Source: RGIG5952 sp045603485 (lineage in GTDB: Bacteria > Verrucomicrobiota > Kiritimatiellia > RFP12 > JAAYLN01). From it: 60,589 nt of DNA. Below are positions 9,165 through 17,124 of this stretch, in pieces (within the stretch, counting starts at the first letter, position 1; each line of letters opens with the position of its first letter). The notes below the pieces were generated by a model, which ran no database searches, had not been told where the DNA came from, and saw only the letters and a list, made by a program, of their open reading frames with translations. A program made the translations under genes and the position numbers. The DNA is taken from NCBI GenBank assembly GCA_045603485.1, contig JAZUMF010000096.1:1-60589 (forward strand). Reading direction: 5' to 3'.

Positions 9165-9180
9165 AAATCAGTACTGATTT
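9165..9180. promoter_or_regulatory. Palindrome AAATCAGTACTGATTT before copy 2
   Basis: A perfect 16-bp palindrome directly before the GGAGC of the copy 2 surface gene; copy 1 keeps the inner 12 bp (7000-7011). The GH2 operon, which shares the rest of the leader, lacks it, so it is specific to the surface genes. Confidence 0.45.
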
Positions 9181-9292
9181 TGAATTAGGTCGTAAAATCA
9201 AGTTTACATAAAAAACCTGGAACACGCATTCCGAGAAAGTCTTTTATTTAACCTAATGTTAATAATTTATACTTTATAAAAACGATTGTCAA
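9177..9292 (-). promoter_or_regulatory. Promoter and leader of surface gene copy 2; second arm of the 110-bp inverted repeat
   Basis: On the minus strand: TTGACA (9287-9292), 17 bp, TAAATT (9264-9269), then a leader containing the terminator-like hairpin (9216-9235 with its T6 at 9210-9215). Bases 9177-9286 match 1-110 in inverted orientation with three differences, two of them in or next to the -10 region. The two transcription units therefore begin with almost the same leader RNA. Confidence 0.85.
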
Positions 9293-9310
9293 ATTTTTGC
9301 TTTGAAATCA

Positions 9311-9319
9311 CCCCCCCCC
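9311..9319 (-). repeat. G9 homopolymer tract upstream of the copy 2 promoter
   Basis: Nine C on the plus strand, G9 in the sense of the surface gene, 18 bp upstream of its -35 box. Tracts of this length slip during replication. In several bacteria such tracts next to promoters switch surface genes; that role here is inference. The remaining sequence to about 9480 is AT-rich with no convincing gene. Confidence 0.6.
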
Positions 9320-9499
9320 GTAAAATTTTATACATATATTATTACATTGCACCATATTACGAAGGCTTAACATTTTTTTATAAAAAACACAAGACATCAT
9401 TTGATGTCGCAAATGACGCAGTGTTATCACCTTTAAGTGTCAGACAGTTACACTTGACACAACAACAAAACCTCACTATACTAACACAATAAATAGTCG

Positions 9500-9915
9500 G
9501 TATCACAATTTCTCTGCGTTCTTTGCGTTCTCCGCGTGAGAATTTTAACTACTACTTTTACAAAATCTCTGCGCCTCTGCGGCTCTGCGGCTCTGCGATA
9601 AAACTTTTTTGCTACTACTATTTTTACAAAAACTCTGTGCCTCTGTGATGATTCGCGGATAAAGTTTTTTGACAGGATTAACAAGATTAAACAGGATTAC
9701 GAAATGGAACTTTGTGCCTCTGCGCCTCTGTGTTAAAATCAAAACTGCCACTCGCATTTTGTTCCGCACCATAATCTCATTTTAACCTCTAAACAACCAA
9801 CTATCATAATATCTGTGTACTTCGCAAAAGGCACAAAAAACTTAACCTAAAAACTACAAAAATTATTCATTCTTCATTATTACCTATTACCTATTACCTA
9901 TTACCTAACTTTTCT
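9500..9915. repeat. Mosaic intergenic repeat region (CTCTGCG-type)
   Basis: Noncoding DNA made of CTCTGCGNCTCTGCG-like strings (9510-9535, 9565-9598, 9632-9648, 9715-9735), a GACAGGATTAACAAGATTAA block (9671-9690) and a GTTCCGCACCATAATCTCAT module (9764-9783), followed by repeated TACCTATTACC at about 9882-9905. Short open frames here are low-complexity, Arg- and Ser-rich translations of the repeats in several frames, so no gene is called. Confidence 0.75.
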
Positions 9916-10440
9916 GGGGACAGTCCTTTTTGATTCCCCTTCTCAATATCTTAATAATAAACATTCTAAATTTTGACACACTCAAAATGAGATTACGGTG
10001 CGGAACAAAATCTTACCAAAAATCTCTGCGTCTCTGCGGCTCTGCGTGAGGTCTTTTAACTACGACTTTTAAAAATCTCTGCGTCTTTGCGGCTCTGCAT
10101 TCTCTGCGATAAAACTTTCATTTTAGGGGACAGTCCTTTTTGATTCCATTCGCAATATACTAATAATTAACATTCTAAATTTTTCACACACCCAAAATGA
10201 GATTACGGTGCGGAACAAAATCTCACAAAAAATCTCTGCGTCTCTGCGGCTCTGCGTGAGGATTTTTAACTACGACATTAAAAAACCTCTGCATCTCTGC
10301 GCCTCTTCGCCTCTGCGATAAAAATTTCATTTATAAGGGGACAGTCCTTTTCGATTCAGCAACTCAAATGAGATTACGGTGCGGAACAAAATCTCACAAA
10401 ATCTCCGCGTTCTCTGCGGGAGGACTTTTAACTGCGAAAT
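9916..10440. repeat. Three tandem copies of a 210-bp intergenic repeat
   Basis: Units begin with GGGGACAGTCC at 9916, 10126 and 10337, giving periods of 210 and 211 bp; the third is shortened. Each carries, in order, GGGGACAGTCCTTTT, an ACATTCTAAATTTT block (first two units only), ATGAGATTACGGTGCGGAAC and one or two CTCTGCG strings. The fixed order shows duplication of a composite unit. No coding potential was seen up to 10482. Confidence 0.8.
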
Positions 10441-10482
10441 TTCTCTTTTTCGTGTCCTGCGCCGTAGGCGCTCGGATAGCCG

Positions 10483-11253
10483 TTATCGTACGGGTCTTGC
10501 GTAGTCAAAGGCTTTTTCACCAAAGAGCATAGAATAACCAATTGTGTAGCCTTCAGGAAGGCCAAGATAAGATGGCAATTCCTTCCAATGCTTGGCGACT
10601 ACAAGAGGGACAAATCCGCACCAGCAAGTACCCAGGCCCAAGGCTTGCGCCATCATTTCAAAATGTGAAAGTCCAATTACACAATCAATCTCGCCAGTTG
10701 CCGAATTGGGACCATAAGCTGAAATAACGATATGGGGAGCTCCGCGTAAAATGGGATCCATTCCACGCTTAAGCATTATTGTGATAGTCCGCAAAAACGG
10801 CTCGGCCTTAACGATTTCTGGATCTATTTTCAATAGATTCTCCGCGACCTGTTTCCTAAAATCGGCAACCTTTGCTTCACTGTCAAGAATGATGTATCTT
10901 GTATCTCTGGCATTGCAACCGGTAGGAGCCATATCAAGTGCTCGCTCTAAATACGACAGCTGTTCTTTTGAAGCAATTTTGGAGGTGTACTCTCTGCAAG
11001 AATAGCGGTGCTCCAACAAATTCAATATATCATCGGCCGACGGCAATCCCTTTGGCATTGTCTTACCGACATCAAGCTCATCATAAGATAGAGCACCAAC
11101 AGGGCATGCCGCATAGCAATGATGACACTGCATGCACTTTTGTAAATTTGAAACAATGGGCTTGCCTTCCTTCATTGTGACAACGCCCAAAGAACAGACT
11201 TGCGCGCATCGACCGCAACCAATGCATCTTTCGGTATTTATTGAAATGTTCAT
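10483..11253 (-). CDS. Ferredoxin-fused nitroreductase family protein
   Basis: A 256-residue protein from the ATG at 11253. It starts with a two-cluster ferredoxin domain (CIGCGRCAQVC at about 9-19 and CMQCHHCYAACP at about 40-51), followed by a nitroreductase-like FMN domain (YSCREY, then PTGCNARD). Such fusions are usually NAD(P)H- or ferredoxin-linked flavin reductases acting on quinones, nitro compounds or unknown substrates. A longer frame reaching 11331 would overlap the preceding permease; starting at MNISINTERC places the first residue right before the cluster domain and 20 bp after the permease stop. No clear ribosome binding site is visible, which suggests coupling to the upstream gene. 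Confidence 0.85.
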   Translation of the reverse strand: MNISINTERCIGCGRCAQVCSLGVVTMKEGKPIVSNLQKCMQCHHCYAACPVGALSYDELDVGKTMPKGLPSADDILNLLEHRYSCREYTSKIASKEQLSYLERALDMAPTGCNARDTRYIILDSEAKVADFRKQVAENLLKIDPEIVKAEPFLRTITIMLKRGMDPILRGAPHIVISAYGPNSATGEIDCVIGLSHFEMMAQALGLGTCWCGFVPLVVAKHWKELPSYLGLPEGYTIGYSMLFGEKAFDYARPVR

Positions 11254-11273
11254 ACGACAATTGTACCAAAAAA

Positions 11274-14069
11274 TCATTTTTGATGATATCTGGTTAAATA
11301 CGAAAGCGGTAATATCGCCATTATTGCACACAGCGCAACAGCAAAGATGATTCCTTTAAAAATCACTGCCCACGGGACTATCAATTTTACAGCCAAGCCC
11401 GCGGACATCATCCATCGTGATAGTCCTGTAAACGACCAGCCGATTAGGATTCCAGAAATGAGGCTTAATACGACAGAACAAAGCGTAACCAGCAGTGCCT
11501 CGCCAAAAATCAAACGGCAAACCTGTTGGCGTGTCATTCCGATTGCCCGCATAACATCAAATTCATGTCGTGATCCATTGACCGAAGCTATCAGGAGCGC
11601 AACGATGCTGGTTGATGTGACTATCAAAGACCAAAAAGGTATACGGGCCATCGTCCCCAAAATATCATTGCCATGGGATAGCGTACCGTCAGCGATTTCG
11701 TCTCTGTGATGAACTCTAATTGCACTGTCGCCATCTGACTTTACCGCTGCCCTTAGCTCGCTGTCGAGCCGTGCCGCAGCCTGCAATCCTCCCAAAGACC
11801 GAAGCTCTTTTGTCATATCGACCCATAGAAAATAAGTCCGATCGATATTTCCGGTCATCTCTCTTACGACTTTTTCATCAACAAAAGCCATGCTTGCAGT
11901 ACGGCCTTGAAAGCTCCTGCCCTTGGCGCCTTCATTACCGAATGATGTCCTGACGAGGCCGCGCGATGTTACCATATGCCAATTCAAATCTACCACACCG
12001 GCGACCTCGAACTCTTTATCTCCAAAGACGATTTTATCACCTAGATGAAGATTACCCATTCTTGAGAGCATCGCAACGATGACACACCCTTTACCTTCAG
12101 CCATTGACTTTACCGCCGAATCGGGAGTACCCTCAACGAACTTAAAGGGCGCCATTGGCTTATCGCCACCAAAGGTCTTGATGGCATCTGCACCAAAGAG
12201 CAAAATATTCCCCTTGGGAATCTCTTCCTCGCGGCCAATAAAGGCTGGACTTTTCTTATCGATCGGTCGCTGCGTGCAATCTAAAGTCAAAAAGCGTCCG
12301 TCCTCTATGCCCTTACAGATGCTGGCGGCTTCGACCTGCTCAGAATCAAGACCATTTGGCAATATGGATACTATCGCATCTGGCCACTCAGGGCTAGGAA
12401 CAAAGCTGGACATTAGCGTTCCTCCCCAAATATGGACGGCTATAAAGGCTCCAAGACCCAGCGACAGGGTCAATATAGTGCCAGATGATCTGGCGGGATC
12501 GCGGCTTATGCGGCGTTGGAGCAATCTATAATCCAATGATAAGAACCAACCCAGCGGACGCAAAAAAACAAACTCTATCAACCTCATCAAGGGCTGAATA
12601 CCGAATATCAGCGCACCTATAAATGTAGGCATTCCTATCAAAAGAACAAGCATTGATTTAACATTTTCAGGCAGAGAGAACTCTATCGATAAAAGAGGCA
12701 GTGGCAGTAAAAGTACAATCGCAACGAGAGACTTCTTCAATGAGACAGGCTTTACTTCGGTTATATCACCGCCCGAAATCTCCAGGGGCCTTACCTTAAC
12801 GGCAGAGCGTATAGGCAGTATTGTCGCAAATGCTCCGACAGTAAGTGCCATAATGAAACCTGCAATTGGACTTGCCCATCCGATAGAGACTATTGACGGC
12901 AGCTCACCCGAAGCGCGTTCAGACCACAAAAAGAGCTGAAGGAGCAAGGTCGCAAAAAGAGTTCCCAATATCCATCCCAGAAAAACTATTATCATCGTCT
13001 CGAAGAGTACCAGGCGCGCAACACCGCCCTGCGTCATTCCCGCGCATCTCAACTCGGCTATCCGACGGCGACGCAGGGATAAGCCGATCATCAATACTGT
13101 AGCTAAAAGCGATGAAGCGGTAATTACCGCTAATGTCAAAGACATCGGCATAGAGCTTAAAAGATTCTTAATGGTATCGCCTCTAAAGCGTTCCGCGACA
13201 GATTCAACGGTATATAATTGACAGCCCTTCGCCTGTGGAATCCTTGCTAAATATTTTCCCACGATTGATGGATTTACCCCATCATGCAGATTTATCAAAG
13301 CAAGGTTTGCCTCTTTTGAATAATTGGGGGTTCCATTTGCAAAAACAGCTACGGCGGCTTCATTCATATATACTGACGGAAATGCCAGAATTAGATTGCT
13401 TGCCTTGAAAAAACCTACAATTTTTAATTTTGCCGTACCATCGGGAAGAATAACCGCCATTTCGCTACCGACAGCAGGCTTAGGGACACGAAGTCCAAAT
13501 AGAGCCTCAGAAACGACCGCTTCCGGAATTTTAGACTCGCTCTTAGGTAGTCTGCCTTCAACCTCGCCCACATCAAAAGGAATGCCGCTATTTGGCAACT
13601 GGGCAAAAAGACCTCTAAAAGGAGGACCTTGAAGAACCCTGCCGCCAGGACGCATATCTATCGTGGCAGTCATTGTCGCCAATGGAAGCACGCTCTTGAT
13701 TTCCCTAGCATTGGCTAGCCCCTGAAGGACTTCCGGCTTAATCGGCATGGCAATGCGGTGTTGCCTACGCCCCATAGTTGCCTCAGCCGTGGGCTGCACC
13801 CCTTCATTGGGAAGATTACGGGCTTTAGAGAGTTCGGATGGTTCTCTGCCACCTTTACCGGCACCACCTCGGCCTTCTGAAGCGCCGGCGATCCAAGCGG
13901 CATAGGGAGCCGCGGCTCTACGGGATGCTTCATATCCGGAGTTTATTGCGGTATTGGCAAGACCGACATGCCAAACGACCAAGCCAACAGCTGCGGCTAC
14001 TCCTAAAAGCGCAGACCAAAACCTGCCACCCTCATACCGAATTGATCTTAACGCCAAACGGGCTATCAT
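11274..14069 (-). CDS. FtsX-family ABC transporter permease (MacB/LolC-like, two FtsX halves)
   Basis: A 931-residue membrane protein with an N-terminal membrane segment (about 13-36), a large extracytoplasmic domain, a block of three segments (about 318-430), two more segments, another membrane anchor (about 530-550), a second extracytoplasmic domain and three closing segments (about 800-925). This is the duplicated FtsX-permease layout used for export or extraction of lipids, peptides or lipoproteins. It overlaps the ATPase stop codon (TAATG), so both form one transporter. No periplasmic adaptor of the MacA type is adjacent. A low-complexity Gly/Arg-rich stretch near residues 62-105 is unusual. 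The substrate is unknown. Confidence 0.85.
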   Translation of the reverse strand: MIARLALRSIRYEGGRFWSALLGVAAAVGLVVWHVGLANTAINSGYEASRRAAAPYAAWIAGASEGRGGAGKGGREPSELSKARNLPNEGVQPTAEATMGRRQHRIAMPIKPEVLQGLANAREIKSVLPLATMTATIDMRPGGRVLQGPPFRGLFAQLPNSGIPFDVGEVEGRLPKSESKIPEAVVSEALFGLRVPKPAVGSEMAVILPDGTAKLKIVGFFKASNLILAFPSVYMNEAAVAVFANGTPNYSKEANLALINLHDGVNPSIVGKYLARIPQAKGCQLYTVESVAERFRGDTIKNLLSSMPMSLTLAVITASSLLATVLMIGLSLRRRRIAELRCAGMTQGGVARLVLFETMIIVFLGWILGTLFATLLLQLFLWSERASGELPSIVSIGWASPIAGFIMALTVGAFATILPIRSAVKVRPLEISGGDITEVKPVSLKKSLVAIVLLLPLPLLSIEFSLPENVKSMLVLLIGMPTFIGALIFGIQPLMRLIEFVFLRPLGWFLSLDYRLLQRRISRDPARSSGTILTLSLGLGAFIAVHIWGGTLMSSFVPSPEWPDAIVSILPNGLDSEQVEAASICKGIEDGRFLTLDCTQRPIDKKSPAFIGREEEIPKGNILLFGADAIKTFGGDKPMAPFKFVEGTPDSAVKSMAEGKGCVIVAMLSRMGNLHLGDKIVFGDKEFEVAGVVDLNWHMVTSRGLVRTSFGNEGAKGRSFQGRTASMAFVDEKVVREMTGNIDRTYFLWVDMTKELRSLGGLQAAARLDSELRAAVKSDGDSAIRVHHRDEIADGTLSHGNDILGTMARIPFWSLIVTSTSIVALLIASVNGSRHEFDVMRAIGMTRQQVCRLIFGEALLVTLCSVVLSLISGILIGWSFTGLSRWMMSAGLAVKLIVPWAVIFKGIIFAVALCAIMAILPLSYLTRYHQK

Positions 14070-14827
14070 TAACGAGCCTCCTCAGCGCTACGGGTCATAG
14101 CATTTAAGTATCTGGAAGTCACAAGTGCGGCATCACCCGCAGTATCAAACGAATCCCAAAAAGCCCCGTCGCCGAGAATGTGGACGCGCTCTGTCGAGGC
14201 CGCCACGATTGGGTCGTGACTTACAACCAGAATGGTTGAACCTAATTCGCCGTTAAGCCTCCTCAAAAGCTCGCAAAGAGATTTTGCCGCGGGGGAATCC
14301 AAATTACCCGAAGGCTCATCGGCGAGCACTATATCCGGATTACCGGCCAAAGCGCGAGCTATCGCAACACGCTGACGCTCGCCACCCGAAAGTTTATCTG
14401 GAAAGTGCTTGCGGCGATGGCTCAGGCCCAAAACATTGATCAATTGCTCTATTCTATCCTGATTTTTATTGCCGGCACCATCTAGTAATAGTGGCAATGC
14501 GATATTCTCTTCGGCGGTAAGAGTCGGAATAAGATTAAAGTCTTGAAAAACGAGACCTATGTGACGACGCCTGAAAAGCGTCACTTCCTTGTCGCTCATC
14601 CCGACAATCTCACGACCGCCTACAACGATGCTGCCTCTATCTGCAGATAACAATCCTGCAACCAGATGGAGAAAAGTACTCTTTCCTGCTCCAGAGGGTC
14701 CCATTATCGCCTCAAACGCCCCCTGCTTCATCGAAAAATCCAAGTTGCGAATTACAGAGACGGCATTTTCACCAGACCCGAATTGCTTATAAAGAGACTT
14801 GACCGTTAATGCTTGTGAGATATCCAT
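14069..14827 (-). CDS. ABC transporter ATP-binding protein, LolD/MacB type
   Basis: A 252-residue ATPase. Walker A is GPSGAGKST, the signature LSGGERQRVAIARAL and Walker B IVLADEPSGNLDS, with the LolD/MacB-type phrase GLVFQDFNLIPTLTAEENIALPL. It pairs with the overlapping FtsX permease downstream and powers it by ATP hydrolysis in the cytoplasm. The ATG at 14827 is preferred over an upstream one at 14860 because AGG lies at the right distance and the family motif begins soon after. The gene follows a 330-bp region holding a possible RNA on the opposite strand. Confidence 0.92.
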   Translation of the reverse strand: MDISQALTVKSLYKQFGSGENAVSVIRNLDFSMKQGAFEAIMGPSGAGKSTFLHLVAGLLSADRGSIVVGGREIVGMSDKEVTLFRRRHIGLVFQDFNLIPTLTAEENIALPLLLDGAGNKNQDRIEQLINVLGLSHRRKHFPDKLSGGERQRVAIARALAGNPDIVLADEPSGNLDSPAAKSLCELLRRLNGELGSTILVVSHDPIVAASTERVHILGDGAFWDSFDTAGDAALVTSRYLNAMTRSAEEAR

Positions 14828-14894
14828 ATTAAAAACCTGATAAAACAGCAAAAGATTCAATCTATTTAAACGATAAACGACGGCAATGGGTTCA

Positions 14895-15150
14895 TTCTCT
14901 AGCGTTGCGGATGGAGTATAAAGGTGAAAGCCTGCGGTGTGCGAAAGCGTCTATCTAGTGGGAATACGGCAGTTCCTCGCACTGTTAATTAAATCTTCAA
15001 GCTCTTGAACTTACCTTACGCAGATAGGGAAAAGACAAAAAAAGAGGGATGGCTTCAGAGAAGATTTAACCGTTAAAACGGCATATCTTGTTACAAGCCA
15101 CCCCGTCTATCGGATTTTGACAATGCCTGAATTGAAGGCATTGGCAATAG
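14895..15150 (+). ncRNA. Candidate structured noncoding RNA, unassigned
   Basis: Between two leftward genes lies about 250 bp with strong plus-strand RNA structure. There is AGGT-GAAA-GCCT and next to it TGC-GAAA-GCG, two GNRA-type tetraloop hairpins. CTATCT (14951-14956) pairs with AGATAG (15022-15027), enclosing a hairpin (AGTG/GGAA with TTCC/CACT) and TTCAA/TTGAA. A long hairpin at 15045-15103 has outer stem GGATGGCTT/AAGCCACCC and inner stems AAGAT/ATCTT and CCGTT/AACGG. A GTCTATC at 15105-15111 can compete for AGATAG. The tetraloops read as UUUC on the minus strand, favouring the plus strand. Hallmarks of tmRNA, RNase P, SRP or 6S RNA were not found. A last hairpin (15121-15143) lacks a T-run. 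Confidence 0.45.
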
Positions 15151-15158
15151 GCTATATT

Positions 15159-15527
15159 CTACAACTTCCAAAGACCGTGCAGGTTGCAGTATTCATAAAC
15201 AGCTTTAACTGTTTCGCCGGGTAAAAGCGCGAATGCCGCTTCTGGTTTACCAAGCGGATCGAGTACTTTACGCTGATTGCCTAAAGTGGTTTCAATGGCA
15301 ATCCAATCAATATGATGTGCTTCGACCATCGGATGCTCGACAGCACCGACTTTTACCGTTACAACATTGCCCTCAACTTCGGCAACCGGCACATGCTTTT
15401 CACCGGCACCATCACTTGTATTTGGGATAAGCTTAACCATTGGCTTCCCGCAACAGAGAGTATCTGGTGCGCCGTTTTTAACCATTGCGATAATCTTGCC
15501 GCATACATCGCACTTGAAGAATTCCAT
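15159..15527 (-). CDS. dfx: Desulfoferrodoxin (superoxide reductase)
   Basis: A 122-residue protein. The N-terminal desulforedoxin domain has FKCDVCG and LCCGKPM for a rubredoxin-like Fe(Cys)4 centre. The catalytic neelaredoxin domain has EKHVP, EHPM, EAHHIDW and the final YCNLHGLW, which supply the four His and one Cys of the active iron site. It reduces superoxide to peroxide without releasing oxygen, a typical anaerobe defence. The ATG at 15527 is chosen because AAAGGA lies at 15534-15539; a start five codons earlier has no ribosome binding site. Confidence 0.95.
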   Translation of the reverse strand: MEFFKCDVCGKIIAMVKNGAPDTLCCGKPMVKLIPNTSDGAGEKHVPVAEVEGNVVTVKVGAVEHPMVEAHHIDWIAIETTLGNQRKVLDPLGKPEAAFALLPGETVKAVYEYCNLHGLWKL

Positions 15528-15550
15528 ATTTATTCCTTTCATTTTATACG

Positions 15551-15575
15551 CTTACCAAGACCAATTCTTGGCAAG
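15551..15575. promoter_or_regulatory. Inverted repeat upstream of dfx
   Basis: CTTACCAAG and CTTGGCAAG are inverted around 7 bp (one mismatch), 24 bp before the dfx start codon and between the likely promoter and the ribosome binding site. It is a plausible binding site for a repressor or redox regulator; the protein is unknown. Confidence 0.45.
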
Positions 15576-15668
15576 ACGAGATAATATTACCCCTTTTCCA
15601 CACCAATCGCAAGCGAAAAAAAGTGCCATTGGAAAGAGGATGAATCTGGAGATTAGGCAATATCTTTT

Positions 15669-17120
15669 TCAGCCGAAATCTTTTAAATGGCCTAAAAGCG
15701 ATTTGAGACCTCTTAAATAAAACTTTAAATCTTCTATTGGATGATGCGTATTGCGGATACGGTTCAAAATTGATTTCGGATGGAAAAATCCACGATAGAT
15801 TTTTCTGATGGCGGCCTTAATTTCATCTGACGAAACCGAGGTTTTCATAATCTGGTTTCGCATATCGTAATCCTCCCAATTTTCAGTAAGGAGAAGACCT
15901 TTTTCACGGCAATCCCTGAAGAGCGGTGTTCCGGGATATGGAATAATCATCGTCACCTGAAGCGTATATGCCCAGCCGCATTTAAGGAGTGTTCGCGCAA
16001 GCTCCACGGTCCGCTCTATCTCTGCGGAATTTTCCCAAGGATAGCCAATCATTACCGTCACATGGACATCGAGCCCCGCCTCTGTCGCCATGCGCGCACC
16101 TTTGGCGATATCGTCAGAGTTAAGTTTCTTGTTTATTAAATCAAGAGTTGCCTGATTTGCCGACTCTAAACCAAAGAGCACGAATCTGAAACCTGCCTTT
16201 TTCATCAAGGCATAATCTTCGGCCGTAAGCACGCCAAAGCGCATATTGCAATCAAAATAGATTTTCTTATTGTAGCCACGCTCAATCATTAAATTGCAGA
16301 ATGTGCGTAACCACTCACCTACGGGGAAACAACCCGTATCGTCCATAATTTCACGGACGCCGTAATTGTCAATCAAATAGCCGATTTCGTCAACAACAGA
16401 CTCTGGTGTGCGTGTGCGATACGACGGATAAAGGGTAGTCCACGAGCAAAATGTACACTTGCCATGCCAGCAATCTCTACCCGCCATAATATACGCGCCG
16501 GGGGTGCGCCTATAATTTCCATTATGGACGCTATAACGCTTCCAGCAAGTCAAATCACGGTCAATCAAAGGGAGCGTCCGCAAGTCGTGGTTTAATTGAA
16601 AAGGCCCTGTTGACTCGACTTTGCCGTCTTTACCGCAATACCAAATGCCTGACTCGAGCGGTGTGCCCGAATTCTCTAGATGCTCAACGAGATTTAACAA
16701 TAGAAAATCATAATCGCCGCCGGTTAAGATATAGTCGACGCGTGATGATGTCATCGTCTCTTCGGGCATTGCCGTCGGATGGTCGCCACAAATTGCCACG
16801 AGAGTATCGGGAATATGACGCTTAATGGTTTCAATCCAATCCCATGTGCGTGTTACGACAGGCGTCTTTGTCTCTAACAAGACCAAATCAGGAGCGGCTT
16901 CTTCAAGCTTTGTCAAAAAATTCGGAGATGACAGCCCCTCTGAAATACCATCCATCCAATATACGGTATGGCCGGCCTCCTTTGCCATTGTTGCGGCATA
17001 AGCAGGAACAACAGGATAGATGTATGTCGGGCGGTTAAACCACTGAAATTGGCGGTTTTGCGAAAGAAGGGGCACACCCTTCTCTGATTCCATAGGGGGA
17101 TATGCAATAGCAATCTTCAC
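15669..17120 (-). CDS. B12-binding domain radical SAM protein
   Basis: A 483-residue protein. Residues about 1-150 resemble the cobalamin-binding domain of BchE/HpnJ-type enzymes. Residues about 205-400 form the radical SAM domain, with the cluster motif DCWHGKCTFC. The cysteines are C217, C222 and C225, spaced CX4CX2C rather than the usual CX3CX2C. LFGLESANQATLDLINKK and VMIGYPWE are typical later strands. The start codon is GTG with AAGGAG inside the end of the preceding prepilin peptidase gene, so translation is coupled. Substrate unknown; relatives methylate or rearrange lipids, tetrapyrroles and peptides. Confidence 0.82.
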   Translation of the reverse strand: MKIAIAYPPMESEKGVPLLSQNRQFQWFNRPTYIYPVVPAYAATMAKEAGHTVYWMDGISEGLSSPNFLTKLEEAAPDLVLLETKTPVVTRTWDWIETIKRHIPDTLVAICGDHPTAMPEETMTSSRVDYILTGGDYDFLLLNLVEHLENSGTPLESGIWYCGKDGKVESTGPFQLNHDLRTLPLIDRDLTCWKRYSVHNGNYRRTPGAYIMAGRDCWHGKCTFCSWTTLYPSYRTRTPESVVDEIGYLIDNYGVREIMDDTGCFPVGEWLRTFCNLMIERGYNKKIYFDCNMRFGVLTAEDYALMKKAGFRFVLFGLESANQATLDLINKKLNSDDIAKGARMATEAGLDVHVTVMIGYPWENSAEIERTVELARTLLKCGWAYTLQVTMIIPYPGTPLFRDCREKGLLLTENWEDYDMRNQIMKTSVSSDEIKAAIRKIYRGFFHPKSILNRIRNTHHPIEDLKFYLRGLKSLLGHLKDFG

Positions 17121-17124
17121 AGGA

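Noticed and set aside
1..9319. Composite transposon bounded by the 110-bp inverted repeats
   Set aside because: No transposase or integrase gene is inside, the repeats consist of a promoter and leader, and no target duplication can be tested at the left edge.
9481..9772. Short open frames in the CTCTGCG repeat region
   Set aside because: They translate the same repeats in different frames into Arg- and Ser-rich peptides, without start signals or conservation.
14895..15118. A cobalamin riboswitch
   Set aside because: A few short stretches (GGGAA, CGCACTGT) resemble parts of the B12 riboswitch, but the B12 box (AGCCAGGAGACCTGCC-like) and the L5 motif are missing and no gene follows on that strand.
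15121..15143. Terminator of the desulfoferrodoxin gene
   Set aside because: CAATGCCT/AGGCATTG forms a good hairpin, but neither strand has a T-run directly after it; it is kept only as part of the RNA candidate region.
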